From a virus, in the IMG/VR virus record IMGVR_UViG_3300031240_000020, positions 1 to 39,143 of that record: DNA of 39,143 nt. One strand, written 5' to 3'. Below the pieces are notes generated by a model. The model had not been told where the DNA came from and did no database searches. It saw only the letters and a list, made by a program, of their open reading frames with translations. Positions 31,213-39,017 of this stretch are shown piece by piece. The translations under genes were made by a program, and so were the position numbers. Positions within the stretch are counted from its first letter, which is position 1. Each line of letters opens with the position of its first letter.

Positions 31213-31421
31213 CATCACCTGTAGAATTGGAATTACCCAAGGAAAAAAGATTCAAATGTCCAACTCATGGTGAAATAAGTGATGCAGAATCTTTGTTTTT
31301 AACAGTACATTTGAAAGATGGAAGTTATAGATCAAAGAGAAGATGTATAAAATGTATTATTTATTTTATCGAAAGCACTTTTAGTGAATTGGAAGAGATA
31401 AATGACTATAATATAACTTAA
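31209..31421 (+). CDS. Small zinc-binding protein
   Basis: 70 aa, start overlapping the previous stop (ATGA). CPTHGE (17-22) and CIKC (46-49) give a C-x2-H / C-x2-C zinc site, resembling CDIHGF/CQDC in the gene beside the tRNA. Function unknown. Confidence 0.55.
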   Translation: MTSPVELELPKEKRFKCPTHGEISDAESLFLTVHLKDGSYRSKRRCIKCIIYFIESTFSELEEINDYNIT

Positions 31422-31459
31422 TAAAACCTTTACTATATTTTGAGAAAAAGGTAAAAATA

Positions 31460-32053
31460 ATGGAAGAATATAGAATAGATATAAAAATAAGAAATAACTT
31501 AATACTTTCTAAGATAGAATCATTAGGATATAAAAGTCCATTAGACTTTTGTAAAAATATAGGAATTAGCTATGGCGGATTGATAGCTGCCGCTAATATG
31601 AAACGTCCTATTTTTGATAAAAAAGGAAAAATTCGGCCTTTCATTAACAAATTATGTGATGTATTGAAATGCGCTCCTGAAGAAATATTTTCAGCTAATC
31701 AGATGGAAGCTTCGCTAGCAACGAACAAGAAAACTTTATTAGTTAACGAAGCAGAAGCAATTTATATAATGAATCAAACTGATAGTCAAAAGATGTTAGA
31801 GGAACAAGTATTTGATGATCAGAGAAATGATGCAATTTTAACAATTCTATCTACTCTCGCACCTCGTGAGAGACAAATTATTGAGATGCGCATGGGATTA
31901 GGAGAGTATAATAAAGAACATACTTTAAAAGAGTGTGGAAAAAAATTTAATGTTAATAAAGAAAGAATAAGGCAAATAGAACAAAAAGCTTTACGAAAAA
32001 TGAGGCATCCTTGGAGGAGTGATCCATTAAGAGAATATATATACGAGGAATAA
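31460..32053 (+). CDS. XRE-like domain fused to sigma-70 region 4
   Basis: 197 aa, AAGG upstream. Residues about 11-78 look like an XRE-type HTH (SPLDFCKNIGISYGGLIAAA ... CDVLKCAPEEIFS). Residues 133-184 match sigma-70 region 4: LAPRERQIIEMRMGLG, then TLKECGKKFNVNKERIRQIE and QKALRKMRHP, close to RpoD region 4.2. No region 2, so it cannot melt promoters alone. Probably tethers host RNA polymerase to phage promoters or replaces region 4; candidate late-gene regulator. Confidence 0.75.
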   Translation: MEEYRIDIKIRNNLILSKIESLGYKSPLDFCKNIGISYGGLIAAANMKRPIFDKKGKIRPFINKLCDVLKCAPEEIFSANQMEASLATNKKTLLVNEAEAIYIMNQTDSQKMLEEQVFDDQRNDAILTILSTLAPRERQIIEMRMGLGEYNKEHTLKECGKKFNVNKERIRQIEQKALRKMRHPWRSDPLREYIYEE

Positions 32054-32054
32054 A

Positions 32055-32330
32055 ATGAAAATATTGCAACTTAATCCAACCATTCCAATGTCTTGTCCAA
32101 AAGGCAAAGGCCAAGCATTATTCTTAATAGATTATGGTTCTGAACACAACCTGATGTGGGTAATAGCCATTGATGATACATGCGAGATTTGGACTTATCA
32201 GAATCCAGAGGTTAGAGTGCAGAAGAATGTCACGATGGGCAGAGTTAATAAAATATCATGTAAACATTCTACTACAATTTGGAACCAATCATATCGAGCA
32301 TGCGAAGATTGTGGAATTAGAATATCATGA
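32055..32330 (+). CDS. Conserved phage hypothetical protein
   Basis: 91 aa, SD GAGGAAT overlapping the end of the sigma-like gene. LNPTIPMSCPKGKGQALFLI followed by DYGSEHNLMWVIAID and MGRVNKIS is a pattern common in podovirus genomes near the portal. C-terminal CKH...CEDCG looks like a zinc site. Function unknown. Confidence 0.65.
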   Translation: MKILQLNPTIPMSCPKGKGQALFLIDYGSEHNLMWVIAIDDTCEIWTYQNPEVRVQKNVTMGRVNKISCKHSTTIWNQSYRACEDCGIRIS

Positions 32331-32497
32331 TATGTTTATTCAGAAGTCACAAATTCAAACGCACTCACAATCATTTCATAGGTGGTATAATAGCTATCCA
32401 TGTTAGGTGTGAAAGATGCCACAAGAAGATGATGATATGGTGGTTAACTGATAAAGGTGAAGAAAGAGAAAAGGGTATAAGGATAAGTTTACTATGA
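32327..32497 (+). CDS. Small DUF1660-like zinc protein
   Basis: 56 aa, ATGA overlaps at both ends, so translation is coupled. MICLFRSHKFKRTHNH followed by RCERCHKK matches the short layout of prophage DUF1660 proteins (N-terminal C/H, then C-x2-C). Function unknown. Confidence 0.55.
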   Translation: MICLFRSHKFKRTHNHFIGGIIAIHVRCERCHKKMMIWWLTDKGEEREKGIRISLL

Positions 32498-32877
32498 GCA
32501 TAGAAGAAAAAATTGATTTGGATATGAGATTGGCTAAGCTAGAAAAATCAAGAGAAAATCATAGAGAAAGATTAGATAATCATTTTGATTTTTTGCGTGA
32601 ACTACGAGAAAAAATAGAAGGAATTTATGTTAGTACTCAATTTGATATTGATAGAATTACTGGAGAAATAGATAAATTAAAATTAGAAATAAAAGAAATA
32701 AAAAGATTTCAGGATATAACTCATTTGGAATATAAGTCTAATAAAAAACCACACAAGTGCCCTGTTTGTGATGGAAAAGTTTTAAATGAGATTAAAATTC
32801 AAAGAACAGAAAGTGGAAGAGATAAATTAGTTCTTGAGTGTCATGCATGTGAAGGGAGAGGCATTGTATGGGGATGA
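32494..32877 (+). CDS. Coiled coil with C-terminal zinc ribbon
   Basis: 127 aa. Residues 1-75 are charged coiled coil (LDMRLAKLEKSRENHRERLD; ITGEIDKLKLEIKEIKRF). CPVC and CHACEGRG near the end form a zinc ribbon of DnaJ-like style. Overlaps both neighbours. Function unknown. Confidence 0.6.
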   Translation: MSIEEKIDLDMRLAKLEKSRENHRERLDNHFDFLRELREKIEGIYVSTQFDIDRITGEIDKLKLEIKEIKRFQDITHLEYKSNKKPHKCPVCDGKVLNEIKIQRTESGRDKLVLECHACEGRGIVWG

Positions 32878-33122
32878 ATGAATGGATAAGTGTTAAATTT
32901 GCTGTTCCTCATGATGAACGATATGTATTAGTTCAAAGTTCTTATGAATGGACAATGTCGAATGGAGATAAAAGATGTCAAAGAGTAATACATATAGCTA
33001 GTAGAATAGTTTTTAAAAATGGACATGTTAAATGGAAATCTCAATCAGGAGGATACATTTCTACTCATAAATCTCAAACTAAAATAACACACTGGATGCC
33101 ATTGCCTGATTTACCAAAGTAG
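32868..33122 (+). CDS. DUF551 family protein
   Basis: 84 aa, SD GGAGAGG. WISVKFAVPHDERYVLVQ at the start and THWMPLPDLPK at the end define DUF551; the second member in this genome (the other is at 17131). The middle is longer and basic. Function unknown. Confidence 0.75.
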   Translation: MGMNEWISVKFAVPHDERYVLVQSSYEWTMSNGDKRCQRVIHIASRIVFKNGHVKWKSQSGGYISTHKSQTKITHWMPLPDLPK

Positions 33123-33132
33123 AAGACATTGT

Positions 33133-33267
33133 ATGAATTTCATTAAAGAATGTAAAAATAATAAAACAAACTCATATAGGTCTTACAGAAGATGGTATTT
33201 TGGATGGAGTGCTATTTGGTTTAACATAGATTGTAGTTCACCTTACAAAAGATTTGAAGTATTATAG
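33133..33267 (+). CDS. Small aromatic-rich protein
   Basis: 44 aa, AGAAGA upstream. Central YRSYRRWYFGWSAIWFNI is rich in aromatic residues and Arg. Fits the gap between DUF551 and the next gene. Function unknown, modest support. Confidence 0.4.
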   Translation: MNFIKECKNNKTNSYRSYRRWYFGWSAIWFNIDCSSPYKRFEVL

Positions 33268-33291
33268 AACAAATTCCATGGAGGAAAGACA

Positions 33292-33450
33292 ATGATTGAC
33301 AACGGAAAAGTTAAAGACAACCATCAACAAGGCATTGAAAGAGTCAAGCAACGTGGCCCTATGCCTAAAGGTCAACCTGGCAAGATGTCAGACAAAGGAA
33401 AAGCAAATTGGAAGCGTTCTGGTGATAAACTAACTCCCAGAAAAGCATAA
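33292..33450 (+). CDS. Small basic Gly/Lys-rich protein
   Basis: 52 aa, strong SD GGAGGAAAG. Unstructured-looking, basic (RGPMPKGQPGKMSDKGKANW). Sits before structural genes; function unknown. Confidence 0.55.
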   Translation: MIDNGKVKDNHQQGIERVKQRGPMPKGQPGKMSDKGKANWKRSGDKLTPRKA

Positions 33451-33479
33451 TTCACCATTCATTTGATAAGGATATCAAA

Positions 33480-34604
33480 ATGGGCATTAAATCTATTTAT
33501 ACAGATACTACAGGTCAAGTTCAGGTCAATCCTCGACGCGTTAAAATTATTACTTATGATGGTCTATCAACAGTTACTACAGCTGGTTATCTTTCAGTAG
33601 CTCCTTTGTCTACATATTCTGTCTATCCAACAGATGTGTTTGATATTATTTATTCATACTCTGATGCTACGAATAGCGGAACTTATGGTGAATTTTTACC
33701 TACGTTTAGTAATGGTATTGTAACGCTAAGTCAGGCTGCCTCATCTGGTATTACATTGCCAACTATTGCAAATCACATTGCTGTTTTCAGTAATACTACT
33801 GGTCAATTAGGTGAAGATGCAGCAACTGCTATCAATGGCGGTAACATTCAGGCTGGTTTATCTGGAACTGCTGGCTATGTTGCATCTTTTCCTGCAACAG
33901 GATCAAAAGGTAGTTTGCGTTTAACAGCAGTTGCTAATACGGGTGATACGCTTGTTACCATTAGTAACGCATTGCATGGTCAAGCTTCTGTTTATTCTAT
34001 TCCTGATTCTGGCGCGTCTACAGCTAATTTATTGATTTCAAAATTAACAGGAACTCAGCATATCACGGTAGGAAGTTTAGCAGTTGATGCTGGAACTTTA
34101 ACATCAGGCATAGCAACAGGCGGTACCGTAGGTAAAGTAATTCTATTTCCAACTACAGCATCAAAAGGATCTTTAACTTGGCAAGCAGTTGCTAATAGTG
34201 GAGATACAGCTACTATTTTCCAAACAGCGGCTCTTGGTCAAGCTGTAACTTATACTTTCCCAGATCCAGCGGGTGCTACTGGCGCGCCTTTAGTGGCTCC
34301 TAGCGCTTTAGTCTCTGGAAATCTTGTTAAAGCGAGTGGTACAGCAGGATTGATTGTAGATGCAGCTTTTGCATTACATGCTGGCACGACAGCATCTTTT
34401 GCAGGCGGTGGCACTACTAATACATTTACTACTACTAATATGACATCTTCTAGTATTGTAACGGCTAACATAGTTACTTCTACTAACTCAGTAAGTATCA
34501 CAAAAGCAGTTCCTGGAACTAATCAATTAGCAATTACTTTTAGCGCTGATCCAGGTGCGAGTACCACTCTAAACTGGATTAGTATTACCCCAGCAGTAGC
34601 TTAA
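33480..34604 (+). CDS. Virion structural protein with tandem repeat
   Basis: 374 aa, SD AAGGATAT. Two tandem ~60-residue repeats: GTAGYVASFPATGSKGSLRL (about 129-148) and GTVGKVILFPTTASKGSLTW (about 216-235). Each continues with AVANTGDT / AVANSGDT and a YSIPD / YTFPD strand. Such repeats occur in phage head-fibre and decoration proteins. Thr/Ser/Gly-rich C-terminal domain. Between portal and scaffold; head decoration is the best guess. Confidence 0.6.
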   Translation: MGIKSIYTDTTGQVQVNPRRVKIITYDGLSTVTTAGYLSVAPLSTYSVYPTDVFDIIYSYSDATNSGTYGEFLPTFSNGIVTLSQAASSGITLPTIANHIAVFSNTTGQLGEDAATAINGGNIQAGLSGTAGYVASFPATGSKGSLRLTAVANTGDTLVTISNALHGQASVYSIPDSGASTANLLISKLTGTQHITVGSLAVDAGTLTSGIATGGTVGKVILFPTTASKGSLTWQAVANSGDTATIFQTAALGQAVTYTFPDPAGATGAPLVAPSALVSGNLVKASGTAGLIVDAAFALHAGTTASFAGGGTTNTFTTTNMTSSSIVTANIVTSTNSVSITKAVPGTNQLAITFSADPGASTTLNWISITPAVA

Positions 34605-34618
34605 TAAAGAGGAAAGTT

Positions 34619-34798
34619 ATGAAAAGAGAAGACATTGAAAAACGTATGATCGATCTTGAAAGAAGTATTGCTCAGACTAATGCAAATTTAAATGTATTAC
34701 TTGGGCAAAGAGAAGAATGTCAACACTTTTTAAAATGTTTAGATGAAGAGAAAAGACTAATTGATGAAAATGTAATTGATATTAGCACTGCATCCTGA
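34619..34798 (+). CDS. Small coiled-coil protein
   Basis: 59 aa, SD AGAGGAAAG. Charged helix (REDIEKRMIDLERSIAQTNA) and EECQHFLKCLDEEKRL. Ends immediately before a convergent gene. Function unknown; could be a short scaffold or clamp helper. Confidence 0.55.
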   Translation: MKREDIEKRMIDLERSIAQTNANLNVLLGQREECQHFLKCLDEEKRLIDENVIDISTAS

Positions 34799-34999
34799 TT
34801 ATTCATTTATTCTTAATTGGTCTTTAAACCATTGGTCGGTTTCTTCTACTGGGTAGTAGATCCGACCTTTTCCTTCTAGTTGAAGGAAGGATGGTTTTTC
34901 TTTTTTGAAAATTCTTGCTTGAAACCAATGAATGGAATAACCGTAACGTTTAGACGCTTCTTTAACACTAAGATAGTTTTTACCTAAAATCTCTATCAT
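34799..34999 (-). CDS. HTH-17/excisionase-like DNA-binding protein
   Basis: 66 aa, SD AGGAAT. LSVKEASKRYGYSIHWFQAR (10-29) then IYYPVEETDQWFKDQ matches the MerR-like helix_turn_helix_17 fold of excisionase/AlpA-type proteins. It is the only leftward gene in the morphogenesis block, so possibly a later insertion. No integrase is present for it to serve. Confidence 0.7.
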   Translation of the reverse strand: MIEILGKNYLSVKEASKRYGYSIHWFQARIFKKEKPSFLQLEGKGRIYYPVEETDQWFKDQLRINE

Positions 35000-35096
35000 G
35001 AATTTATTCCTTTAAATTCTATAAATCAAACACATGCTATTTTGTGTTATTTTTTATTATTTTTCAATATTTTTTACTATTATTTACTATTATTTT

Positions 35097-35123
35097 TTGC
35101 ACCATTTATGCGATAGGTATAGT
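35097..35123 (+). promoter_or_regulatory. Possible promoter before the scaffold gene
   Basis: TTGCAC (35097-35102) and TATAGT (35118-35123), 15-bp spacing, after a T-rich tract. Would give a 150-nt leader that includes the tandem repeat. Spacing is short, so support is weak. Confidence 0.35.
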
Positions 35124-35145
35124 CTAAAAATATGGATAAAACCAT

Positions 35146-35273
35146 CGAGACTCTTGCGATATGAGAGGCACATACCGTGGCGGGGAAATAGCCAATGCTG
35201 CTATGAGCATTCAATCATAGACGAGACTCGTTCGTTAGGCGAGGCGTTTACCGTTGCGGGGTTAATAGCTAAG
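35146..35273 (+). repeat. Tandem ~52-bp repeat in the scaffold leader
   Basis: Copy 1 at 35146-35198, copy 2 at 35222-35273. Shared blocks in order: CGAGACTC, GAGGC, TACCGT, GCGGGG, AATAGC. About 70 percent of positions agree. In copy 2 the scaffold frame stays open upstream of its ATG; in copy 1 the same frame has stops. Either a folded regulatory leader or a duplicated gene start. Confidence 0.6.
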
Positions 35274-35282
35274 GAAGCATTG

Positions 35283-36056
35283 ATGGAAAGCTCAAATGGA
35301 ATGAGCCAAGGTCAAGATACATCTTCACCTGGTAGTTTAACTTCACCAGCGCCAGCACAGCAGCAATCAGCTCCTGCGCCCTCGTCTGATGAAAGGGTTT
35401 TAAGGCAATCTGAAGTAAATGAAATCGTTAAACGCGCAAAGTTAAATGCGGTTGATGACTACAAGCGATTGCAGTCTGAACAGCCAAATTACTTTAATCA
35501 GAAATATGGGGAAAATGCACCACAGCATCAACCTGTAAATCAGAATGCGCCTACTCCGAACGAAGCTCATTATAGACAGATAGCCGCTCAAGAAGCTCAA
35601 CGATTACGTGACGAATGGGTACAAGAAGCACGTACCAAGTCCGAATCAGAACATGCACAAAGGATTGTGCAGAACTTCTGGGATAAAATCTCACCTGGTA
35701 AAGATAAATATCAAGACTTTGAAAAAGTCACTGGCGATATTGAATACGCACGTTTTCCAAATGTTGTACAAATGTTATCTGAACATATAGATAATGCTCA
35801 CGATGTTTTGTATGCCTTTGGTAATGATCCTATGAAAATGTCGCATCTCGAAGCATTGGCTGAGAGATCACCCAGGGCTGCTATTCAACATGCGCAACGG
35901 TTATCGCAATCTCTAAAAGAAAACGATAAAGCTTCAAAGATACGCATGCCCAATGAGCCATTAGATCAACTGCGACCTTCTAACACTGGAACGGATAATG
36001 GTGTTATGGGAGCAAAGGACTATCGTGCTTTACACAAAAGCCGAGGATGGTCTTAA
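35283..36056 (+). CDS. Scaffolding protein (P22 gp8 position)
   Basis: 257 aa from ATG 35283, with AAGGAAG upstream; the frame is open further upstream but lacks a better start. N-terminal Gln/Pro/Ser-rich (PAPAQQQSAPAPSSDE), long charged helices in the middle (QEAQRLRDEWVQEARTKSE), and a basic C-terminus (YRALHKSRGWS) like the coat-binding end of P22 scaffold. Immediately before the coat gene. Confidence 0.7.
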   Translation: MESSNGMSQGQDTSSPGSLTSPAPAQQQSAPAPSSDERVLRQSEVNEIVKRAKLNAVDDYKRLQSEQPNYFNQKYGENAPQHQPVNQNAPTPNEAHYRQIAAQEAQRLRDEWVQEARTKSESEHAQRIVQNFWDKISPGKDKYQDFEKVTGDIEYARFPNVVQMLSEHIDNAHDVLYAFGNDPMKMSHLEALAERSPRAAIQHAQRLSQSLKENDKASKIRMPNEPLDQLRPSNTGTDNGVMGAKDYRALHKSRGWS

Positions 36057-36107
36057 CCATAGCATAAGTATCCGAACTCTCATTCATTGATAGTTAGGAG
36101 CTTACTC

Positions 36108-37424
36108 ATGGCTACGTACCCGAATAATATTTTGCAAACCGTGCAGACGTATCAACGTTCTTCACTTGCATTATTGCTTAACCTTTGCTGCCATATTGCA
36201 ACAGCAAATACAAAATTTAAAGACTTCGATAAGATTCAAGCTAACTTAGGTTCTACAGTTACGTTTGATCTTCCTCCAAGATTCACGACTACATCTGGCC
36301 TTGTTGCTGCATGGCAGCCTGCTGTTCAGCGTGTATTGCAGTTAGTTTGCGATCAAGCTAACAACACATCGTTCGCAGTAACAGCGCAACAACGTATCTT
36401 CAACTTGGAAAAAGGTGAAGAAGATTACATGCGTGTGTTTGGTAAATCAGCAATTGCAGAATTAGCAAACTTAGTTGAATCTAACATTGCATTGAACTGG
36501 GCATCTGCTGTTGTAAGCGGAGTAGATGGCACGACTAATACCTTTTCAGGCCCATATCGTTTCTACGGCGATGGTTCTACAAGTCTAAGTTCATACCAAC
36601 AATTAGCTCAAGCAGTCATGTTCTTCAAGAACTATGGCTCTGTTGCTGAAGGCATGAAAATCTATCTTCCTGATACTGTAATTCCATCTATCGTTGGTAA
36701 TGGATTAAATCAATTCGCTCCTAACCGAAACGATGACATAGCCCTCTCATGGGAAGTGGGTGATTTCGGCACGCCATTAGTTAAGTACTACCAATCGAAC
36801 TTAATGCCAATCCACGTTTCCGGTAACAGCGGTGTTGCTGGTAATCTCTTTACGGTAGTAAGCACGAATGATCCTACTGGTCAGAATGTTACTCAAATTA
36901 CTGTAACAACCAATGGTAGCGCAACAGATGCGAGTGCAGTATTTGCTGGGGACTTATTCCAGTTCAAAGATGGTGTAAGTGGCCAACCTAATATGCGTTA
37001 TTTGACATTCATTGGTCATACGCAATCCGCTAACCCCGTGCAATTCAGAGCAACAGCCAATGCAGCATCTGCTGGTAGCTCAATCACATTGACGATTACT
37101 CCTGCATTGAACTGGGCTGGTGGCGCTAATCAAAACCTAAATAATCCAATTGCAGCTGGCATGCAGATCCTAACATTCCCATCTCATCGTTGCGGTGGAA
37201 TCTTGGGTGGTGATGGTCTGTTTATGGCTATGCCGCAGTTGCCTGAACAAAGTCCTTATGACACAGCGAATGAATATGATGACGAAACTGGCGCATCTCT
37301 TCGTTTGACATATGGTTCTGTATTCGGACAAAACCAAACAGGGATGATCTATGACGAAACTCACGGTTCAGTAATTGTGCCTGAGTATTCCATGCGCTTC
37401 CTTGTTCCATTGTCTCAAGGCTAA
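36108..37424 (+). CDS. Major coat protein, P22 gp5-like
   Basis: 438 aa from ATG 36108 (TAGGAG upstream); P22 coat is 430 aa. MATYPNNILQTVQTYQRSSL, then GSTVTFDLPPRF and a central inserted domain rich in strands (about 225-330) fit the HK97-fold coat of P22 type. Codon use is visibly less AT-rich than the neighbours, as expected for the most expressed gene. Followed by a hairpin. Confidence 0.85.
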   Translation: MATYPNNILQTVQTYQRSSLALLLNLCCHIATANTKFKDFDKIQANLGSTVTFDLPPRFTTTSGLVAAWQPAVQRVLQLVCDQANNTSFAVTAQQRIFNLEKGEEDYMRVFGKSAIAELANLVESNIALNWASAVVSGVDGTTNTFSGPYRFYGDGSTSLSSYQQLAQAVMFFKNYGSVAEGMKIYLPDTVIPSIVGNGLNQFAPNRNDDIALSWEVGDFGTPLVKYYQSNLMPIHVSGNSGVAGNLFTVVSTNDPTGQNVTQITVTTNGSATDASAVFAGDLFQFKDGVSGQPNMRYLTFIGHTQSANPVQFRATANAASAGSSITLTITPALNWAGGANQNLNNPIAAGMQILTFPSHRCGGILGGDGLFMAMPQLPEQSPYDTANEYDDETGASLRLTYGSVFGQNQTGMIYDETHGSVIVPEYSMRFLVPLSQG

Positions 37425-37430
37425 TAATGG

Positions 37431-37453
37431 AAAGGCGTCAGTTTGGCGCCTTT
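37431..37453 (+). terminator. Weak hairpin after the coat gene
   Basis: AAAGGCG (37431-37437) pairs with CGCCTTT (37447-37453) around 9 nt; only three Ts follow. Probably a partial terminator or mRNA-stabilising hairpin that sets coat above downstream genes. Confidence 0.5.
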
Positions 37454-37480
37454 AACTTAACGGATTAAGAGGAAATTTAT

Positions 37481-38287
37481 ATGACAAATCCACAAATTCA
37501 GAATGATCCAGTAATCACTTTACCTTTTCTTTATAAAACAGGATTGATAATTTCTAATGACGCAACTACTCCCAATACTGTACTTGATATAGCACAGGGG
37601 CAATGCCGTGATTCCAATGATATTATGGATATTACATTAGGAGCCAATAATCCTAATTTAGAAGGAAATACGGTTGCAGCACCTTTAAAATTGAATGCTG
37701 CTGTTAATGGTGTTAATGGTCTTGATACTGGATCGTTAGCGGCAAGTACTATGTATGCAGTGTATATGATAGCCGATTCACGCTATTATAAGCCTGTAGC
37801 AAGTATTTTAACTCTTGCTTCTAACACAGCTCCTTTAGTTCCTTTTGGGTACGATTCTTATCGGCTAATTGGTTATTGGCCAACTGATTCTAGCTCGCAC
37901 TTTTTACTTGGCTATGTAACAGGAACCGCTAACTCATTGTCATTTTTCTATGATGCTCCTCAAGCATCAAATGTAACTGCTGGAGCATCGACAAGTTATG
38001 CAGCTGCATCTTTGGCTAACATTGTACCTGCCGTTAATAACTTATCTGTGCTTATTCAAAGTGTTTACACACCGCATGCTGCTGCTGACACATTGAAAAT
38101 GCAACCAGGTAACGGAACAGGCGATATGGTAACGATTGAAGCGCCTAGCACTAACGTTTTATATACAGACTCAGCATTAGTTTCACAGTTAGTGACAGGT
38201 GTACCAACTATTAACTATAAAGTTTCTAGTGGAACATCTCCAGCTGCTGTTGCTATCAATGTTAGAGGATATACCTATTCTGTTTAA
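37481..38287 (+). CDS. Virion structural protein after coat
   Basis: 268 aa, SD AGAGGAAA. Beta-rich: LPFLYKTGLIISNDATTPNT, CRDSNDIMDITLG, and C-terminal AAVAINVRGYTYSV. This style is common for phage fibre or head-decoration proteins next to the coat gene. P22 has no gene between coat and gp4. Role inferred from location. Confidence 0.55.
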   Translation: MTNPQIQNDPVITLPFLYKTGLIISNDATTPNTVLDIAQGQCRDSNDIMDITLGANNPNLEGNTVAAPLKLNAAVNGVNGLDTGSLAASTMYAVYMIADSRYYKPVASILTLASNTAPLVPFGYDSYRLIGYWPTDSSSHFLLGYVTGTANSLSFFYDAPQASNVTAGASTSYAAASLANIVPAVNNLSVLIQSVYTPHAAADTLKMQPGNGTGDMVTIEAPSTNVLYTDSALVSQLVTGVPTINYKVSSGTSPAAVAINVRGYTYSV

Positions 38288-38298
38288 AGAGGTGAGCT

Positions 38299-39006
38299 AT
38301 GACATACCTTGCTCAAACTCTGGTAACAAAAAGTTGGTATTTATCTGGAATCGTCGCCCGTAATCTACAAGTTCCCACGGGCGATCAGATTACTGATGGC
38401 TTATTTTTATTAAATGCACTTCTTGATTTCAAACAAATTGAAACCGAGTTGATTCCTTATTTTACCTATAAAACAAATATTTTTTGCGTTCCTGGACAAG
38501 AAACGTATTTCATTCCTAATTGTGCGTTGATCCAATCAGTTACTTTTAATATTGGTGTTGTTAGATATCCAATGCAGTATTTAACTGATACTTCTTATTT
38601 TGGATCGAGTCGTGTTGATAATATTCAGACGTTACCTTTCAATTGGACGTATGTCAGAGAATTAGGTGGTGGTAATTTATATCTTTATTTTTTACCTGAT
38701 CAAGCATATCAATTAAAAATATTTGGTAAATTCTTTTTAACTGATGTTTCATTAACTACAGACTTAACTACTGTTTATGATACTTCTTACATTGAATATT
38801 TAAGATATGCTCTTGCTGCATATATGTGTTCTGAATATGGAATATCTTTCAATCCTGATTCACAAAAGATTCTTGATTCTTATAGAAGGAAATTAATGTA
38901 TCTATCGCCTCCTGATTTGAGTATGCAGAAATCTTCTATATTGACGCAAGGTGCATCATTAAGCTTTGCTCAAATAAATCTAGGGCAAGGATTTCAGCCT
39001 AGTTAA
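38299..39006 (+). CDS. Head-tail adaptor, P22 gp4-like
   Basis: 235 aa, SD AGAGGTGAG. Helical start with GDQITDGLFLLNALLDFKQI (27-46), then CVPGQETYFIPN and a C-terminal helical region with IEYLRYALAAYMCSEYGISF, as in gp4-type adaptors that dock under the portal. Longer than P22 gp4 (166 aa). Directly before the gp10-like gene, as in P22. Confidence 0.75.
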   Translation: MTYLAQTLVTKSWYLSGIVARNLQVPTGDQITDGLFLLNALLDFKQIETELIPYFTYKTNIFCVPGQETYFIPNCALIQSVTFNIGVVRYPMQYLTDTSYFGSSRVDNIQTLPFNWTYVRELGGGNLYLYFLPDQAYQLKIFGKFFLTDVSLTTDLTTVYDTSYIEYLRYALAAYMCSEYGISFNPDSQKILDSYRRKLMYLSPPDLSMQKSSILTQGASLSFAQINLGQGFQPS

Positions 39007-39017
39007 GGTATTTACTT

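Noticed and set aside
34250-34501. 83-aa leftward open frame in the structural protein
   Set aside because: Antisense to a repeat-rich coding region with no start signal; a typical reverse-frame shadow.
35034-35282. Upstream 83-residue extension of the scaffold protein
   Set aside because: The start is a run of Phe/Tyr codons in a T-rich tract overlapping the promoter region; ATG 35283 has a good SD and starts a scaffold-like sequence.
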